Assembly: GCF_008000895.1 (NCBI RefSeq)
Contig: NZ_CP042823.1
Coordinates: forward strand, 4,982,501-5,046,500
Source: Methylobacterium sp. WL1
GTDB taxonomy: Bacteria > Pseudomonadota > Alphaproteobacteria > Rhizobiales > Beijerinckiaceae
Reading direction: 5' to 3'
DNA length: 64,000 nt
The position numbers and the translations under genes are program-made. Shown here in pieces: positions 61,139 to 64,000 of this stretch. The notes beneath the pieces are model-generated. The model did no database searches and was not told the origin of the DNA. It saw only the letters and a list, made by a program, of their open reading frames with translations. How positions within the stretch are numbered: the first letter of the stretch is position 1; every line of letters starts with the position of its first letter.

Positions 61139-62713
61139 GTGATCTACCAGTTCGAGCCCTTCACCCTCGATACGGCCCGGCGCGAGCTCAGAGAGGGGGG
61201 CAGCCTCGTCGCGCTGGAGCCGCAGGTGTTCGATCTCCTCGCGCACCTCATCGCGGCCCGCGATCGCGTGGTCAGTCGCGACGAACTTCTGGAAATCGTC
61301 TGGCACGGCCGTATCGTCTCGGAGGCGACGATCAGCAGCCGGCTGAACGCCGCGCGCGTGGCGATCGGCGACACGGGCCTCGACCAGCGCCTGATCCGCA
61401 CACTCCCGCGCAAGGGCGTGCGCTTCGTCGGCGACGTCAAGGCGATGACCGAGGACCTGCCGAAGCCCGTGGCAGGGCCAGGATCCGACGCCGGCTTTTC
61501 CTGGCGCGCGCGATCACGACTGCCGGCCGTCGCGGTCCTGCCCTTCGCGAACATGAGCGGCGAGCCGGAGCAGGATTTTTTTGCGGACGGGATCTGCGAG
61601 GAGATTATCACGGCTCTATCGCGCATGAGTGGCCTGTTCGTGATCGCTCGCAACTCCTCCTTCACATACAAAGGCAAAGCGATCGACGTGCGCCGGGTCG
61701 GTGAGGAGCTCGGCGTCGGCTACGTGCTTGAGGGAAGCGTGCGCCGCAGCCGCGACCGGCTGCGCATCGCAGGACAGCTCGTCGACGCGGTCTCGGGCGC
61801 CCATCTCTGGTCGGATCGGTTCGACGGTGATCCCCAGGACGTGTTCGCGTTGCAGGAGCGGGTTGCCGACAGCGTCGTCGCGGCGATCGAGCCGACCCTG
61901 CAGCAGGCCGAGATCGGCCGTCTCGGGCACGCAGCCCCGTCGCGGCTCGATGCCTACGAGCTTCTGCTGCGTGCGAATGCTCAGCTGTCCGAATTCACCG
62001 GGGCCGGCATGGAGGCCGCGCTCGCCTGCCTGAGCGAGGCACTGGTTGTTGAACCGGACTACGCCTCCGCGATGGCCGCGACAGCCTATTGCCGCGCGCA
62101 ATGCCATTTTCAGGGTTGGGCCGAGCAGGACGATCACGCCCGCAGCGAGGCCGTCGACCTCGCGTGGCGAGCGGTCGAGCTCGCGCCTGGCGACGCGCAG
62201 GTGTTATGGATGGCGGCCTTCGCGATCTGGAACATGGCCTTGAGTGGGCACGAGCGCGCGCGGGATCTCTTCCGACGCTCGCTGCTCCTCAACCCCAACT
62301 CCGCGATGGCGTTGACGCTCGCGGGTTGGATCGAGACGACGTGCGGCAACGGCCTCGAGGGCCCGGACATGGTGGTCCGCGCGCAGAGGCTCAATCCACG
62401 CGATCCGCGCGGCTGGCTGATGGCCGGCGTCATGGCGGTGGCCGACCTGATCGATGAGAACCACGCTGGTGCGATCGAATGGGCTGACCGAGCCCTTGCA
62501 CAGAACCGACGCTTCGCTGTGGCCCTACGCGTGCTCGCGGTCGCCAACGTCAAGCTGGGGCGGTTGGACCGCGCCCGGGAGGCTGTCGCAACTCTGCTCA
62601 CTGTCGAGCCGAGGTTGACGGTCTCCGGCTTCCTCACGCGGATTCCCTTTCCGCTTGAGAGTACAGCAAAGATCTACGCTGAAGCTTTGGCAAGGGCAGG
62701 TCTGCCAGCATGA
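61139..62713 (+). CDS. Winged-helix/TPR adenylate-cyclase-like regulator (CadC/FlgO-like)
   Basis: 524 residues from a GTG at 61139 with GGGAAG seven bases upstream; the open frame extends to 61007. Residues 1-100 are an OmpR-type winged helix (LEPQVFDLLAHLIAARDRVV, SRDELLEIVWHGRIVSEATI, LIRTLPRKGVRFVGDV). Residues 125-260 are a FlgO/TolB-like domain (AVLPFANMSGEPEQDFFADG, ICEEIITALSRMSGLFVIAR, LEGSVRRSRDRLRIAGQLVD). The remainder is TPR-like. This class has no receiver domain and is common in Rhizobium relatives as a transcription regulator. It is divergent from the interrupted hydrolase and P460 genes and may control them. Confidence 0.9.
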   Translation: MIYQFEPFTLDTARRELREGGSLVALEPQVFDLLAHLIAARDRVVSRDELLEIVWHGRIVSEATISSRLNAARVAIGDTGLDQRLIRTLPRKGVRFVGDVKAMTEDLPKPVAGPGSDAGFSWRARSRLPAVAVLPFANMSGEPEQDFFADGICEEIITALSRMSGLFVIARNSSFTYKGKAIDVRRVGEELGVGYVLEGSVRRSRDRLRIAGQLVDAVSGAHLWSDRFDGDPQDVFALQERVADSVVAAIEPTLQQAEIGRLGHAAPSRLDAYELLLRANAQLSEFTGAGMEAALACLSEALVVEPDYASAMAATAYCRAQCHFQGWAEQDDHARSEAVDLAWRAVELAPGDAQVLWMAAFAIWNMALSGHERARDLFRRSLLLNPNSAMALTLAGWIETTCGNGLEGPDMVVRAQRLNPRDPRGWLMAGVMAVADLIDENHAGAIEWADRALAQNRRFAVALRVLAVANVKLGRLDRAREAVATLLTVEPRLTVSGFLTRIPFPLESTAKIYAEALARAGLPA

Positions 62714-62956
62714 TCGCCAAACGAGGTTGAGCCGATGTCCGATACGCAGCAAAAATCAACCCACAGCGGACAGGCTGCTTTCGGCCAATTGCAGTCGCCT
62801 CTTAGCGCCCACAAACGACATTCAGTCGCCTCTGACGACTTTAAACGTGCTGCCATCGGGGTGGTCAGACCTTAGGCCTTTTTCAAGAGACTAGACTCGT
62901 CGGATCCGAAATGGGCGGAAGCGGGGGAGCAACCCGTGTCCTTTCGGGTCGATGCA
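62714..62956. repeat. Gap with intergenic repeat copy 4
   Basis: 243 bases. The core GCTTTCGGCCA is at 62777-62787, preceded by AGCGGACAGG and followed by GCGCCCA (about 62808) and CGACATTCA (about 62818). This order, core then GCGCCCA then GACATTC, matches copy 1 at 18.1 kb. No gene is seen. Confidence 0.6.
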
Positions 62957-63865
62957 TCAGGCATCGGAGGGCAGGAAAGCTGGGCGGGCGGCGCGGACCA
63001 CCGCGGTGATGAACTCAGTGACGGCCTTGATCCGCTGGAGATGCGCCATGTCCGCATGCGTGAGCAGCCAATAAGTGCGGGTGATGCGAACGTTTTTCGG
63101 TAAAAGACGCACAAGGTCCGGGTGCTTATCGGCCATAAAACAGGGCAGAATACACAGGCCAGCGCCAGTCCGGGCCGCTGTCATCTGGGTAATCACGTTC
63201 GAAATTCGGATCGTCGGCTGCAAGCCGGGCAGTGCAGCCTTGAAATAGTCAAGCTCCGGCGAGAAAACGAGCTCGTCGATGTAGCCGATGAAACGGTGAC
63301 GATGCAGGTCGGCTTGGCTCTCGGGCCGGCCGTGGTGGGCGACGTAGGCCGGAGCCCCGTAGAGGCCAAGTTCATAGTTGCCAAGCTTGCGCGCGTGAAG
63401 GCGCCCCGTGGCCGGCCGTGTGAGGCCGATCGCAAGATCTGCCTCGCGCTTCGACAAGCTGAAGACCCGCGGCGTCGCCACGAGTTCGATTGATAGGCCC
63501 GGATGCCGGACCGACAATTCGCCGATGTGTTCCGCGAGGCAGAAGGTCCCGACAGCTTCCGGTGCGCCGATCCGCACCGGGCCCGTGAGTCCGACGACGG
63601 GATCGACCCGGTCAAGCCAGATGCCGAGCGCCGCTCGTTCAATCTCTTCAGCCCGCGGCAGCAGACGCTCGCCCTCCGCCGAAAGGCCATAACCTGTTGG
63701 CCGCCGGTCGAACAGCTTGGCCCCAAGCGCCGTCTCCAGACGCGTGATCCGGCGGCTGAGCGTCGTGTGCTCGACACCCATGCCACGAGCGGCCTCGGTC
63801 AGCCGGCCGGCCCGGGCCACGGCCAGGAAGGCCTGAAGATCGTCCCACCGGTGCGTCGTCGCCAT
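62957..63865 (-). CDS. LysR family transcriptional regulator
   Basis: 302 residues, typical length. N-terminal helix-turn-helix (WDDLQAFLAVARAGRLTEAA, RGMGVEHTTLSRRITRLETA, LGAKLFDRRPTGYGLSAEGE) and the substrate-binding domain (PVRIGAPEAVGTFCLAEHIG, ADLAIGLTRPATGRLHARKL). LysR proteins usually regulate a divergent neighbour; the divergent gene here would begin to the right of the window. Ligand unknown. Confidence 0.94.
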   Translation of the reverse strand: MATTHRWDDLQAFLAVARAGRLTEAARGMGVEHTTLSRRITRLETALGAKLFDRRPTGYGLSAEGERLLPRAEEIERAALGIWLDRVDPVVGLTGPVRIGAPEAVGTFCLAEHIGELSVRHPGLSIELVATPRVFSLSKREADLAIGLTRPATGRLHARKLGNYELGLYGAPAYVAHHGRPESQADLHRHRFIGYIDELVFSPELDYFKAALPGLQPTIRISNVITQMTAARTGAGLCILPCFMADKHPDLVRLLPKNVRITRTYWLLTHADMAHLQRIKAVTEFITAVVRAARPAFLPSDA

Positions 63866-64000
63866 CTGTCAATCCGTGAGCGCGTGTTGTGCGGAAATTG
63901 ACATAGACTGGCGAGGGCGTGTGCGCTTTCTTCGCTGCAATCCCGTACCGCTCCATGCGAGCCGGCGTCGGGACAAACGAGCGGCATGAGACCGCGACAC

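Noticed and set aside
1..64000. CRISPR arrays, rRNA and tRNA genes
   Set aside because: I looked for regularly spaced repeats, for T-loop-type GGTTCGAATCC signatures and for rRNA-like stretches, and found none that could be supported.

Overview
The window is strongly GC-rich DNA with tightly packed genes, many GTG starts and many 1-11 base overlaps. Gene content points to an alphaproteobacterium of the order Hyphomicrobiales, most likely a Methylobacterium relative: YsnF/AvaK, CsbD, GlsB and DUF3618 envelope and stress genes, a DUF1236 protein, TRAP transport, a cobalamin-riboswitch receptor and IS5-family elements. This assignment is by recognition; no database search was possible.

1-13.7 kb: about 21 genes, all on the minus strand. 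They include a MHYT-domain sensor cut by the window edge, a transglutaminase-like protein, MscS channel, aquaporin, holin-like, DUF3618, CsbD, YidB, two YsnF/AvaK (DUF2382) proteins, GlsB and a PAS-LuxR regulator. It reads as a desiccation, osmotic and envelope stress cluster. 13.8-18.0 kb (plus): a PerM/AI-2E-type permease with an extra C-terminal domain, a lipoprotein hydrolase and a frameshifted DUF1236 gene.

18.3-31.4 kb: a catabolic region. The minus-strand operon holds a fused TRAP permease, a thiamine-diphosphate enzyme, an AEC transporter, an acyl-CoA ligase and a TRAP binding protein. A divergent GntR/FCD regulator faces it. Downstream on the plus strand are an acyl-CoA dehydrogenase, thiolase, SDR, aminoglycoside-phosphotransferase-like protein and a DUF6285-type protein. 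Together these suggest uptake, CoA activation and beta-oxidation-like breakdown of an organic acid.

31.4-46.9 kb: an accessory island. It has a coupled pair (NA37/YejK-like nucleoid protein plus a novel membrane protein with a proline-rich tail), with a LexA-like box and a perfect palindrome upstream. It also has a DUF3489-DUF2924-serine recombinase module and a phage-derived ParB/methyltransferase-DUF5681-terminase block. Two apparently identical IS5-family copies in inverted orientation flank the phage block. The terminase and DUF2924 genes are frameshifted.

47.1-52.5 kb: a cobalamin riboswitch precedes a TonB receptor with an in-frame stop near its N-terminus, then a coupled DUF1624-type membrane protein and a carotenoid oxygenase. 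53.0-64.0 kb: a secreted protein, a decayed IS5 element beside a DctA remnant, a urate catabolism cluster (uraD, two uraH-type genes, an MFS transporter), cytochrome P460, a hydrolase broken by a stop codon and an IS, a CadC-like regulator and a LysR regulator. A diverged intergenic repeat family with core GCTTTCGGCCA recurs at about 18.1, 32.0, 58.5 and 62.8 kb. The best candidate for an undescribed system is the NA37-membrane protein pair at 32.2-34.6 kb.
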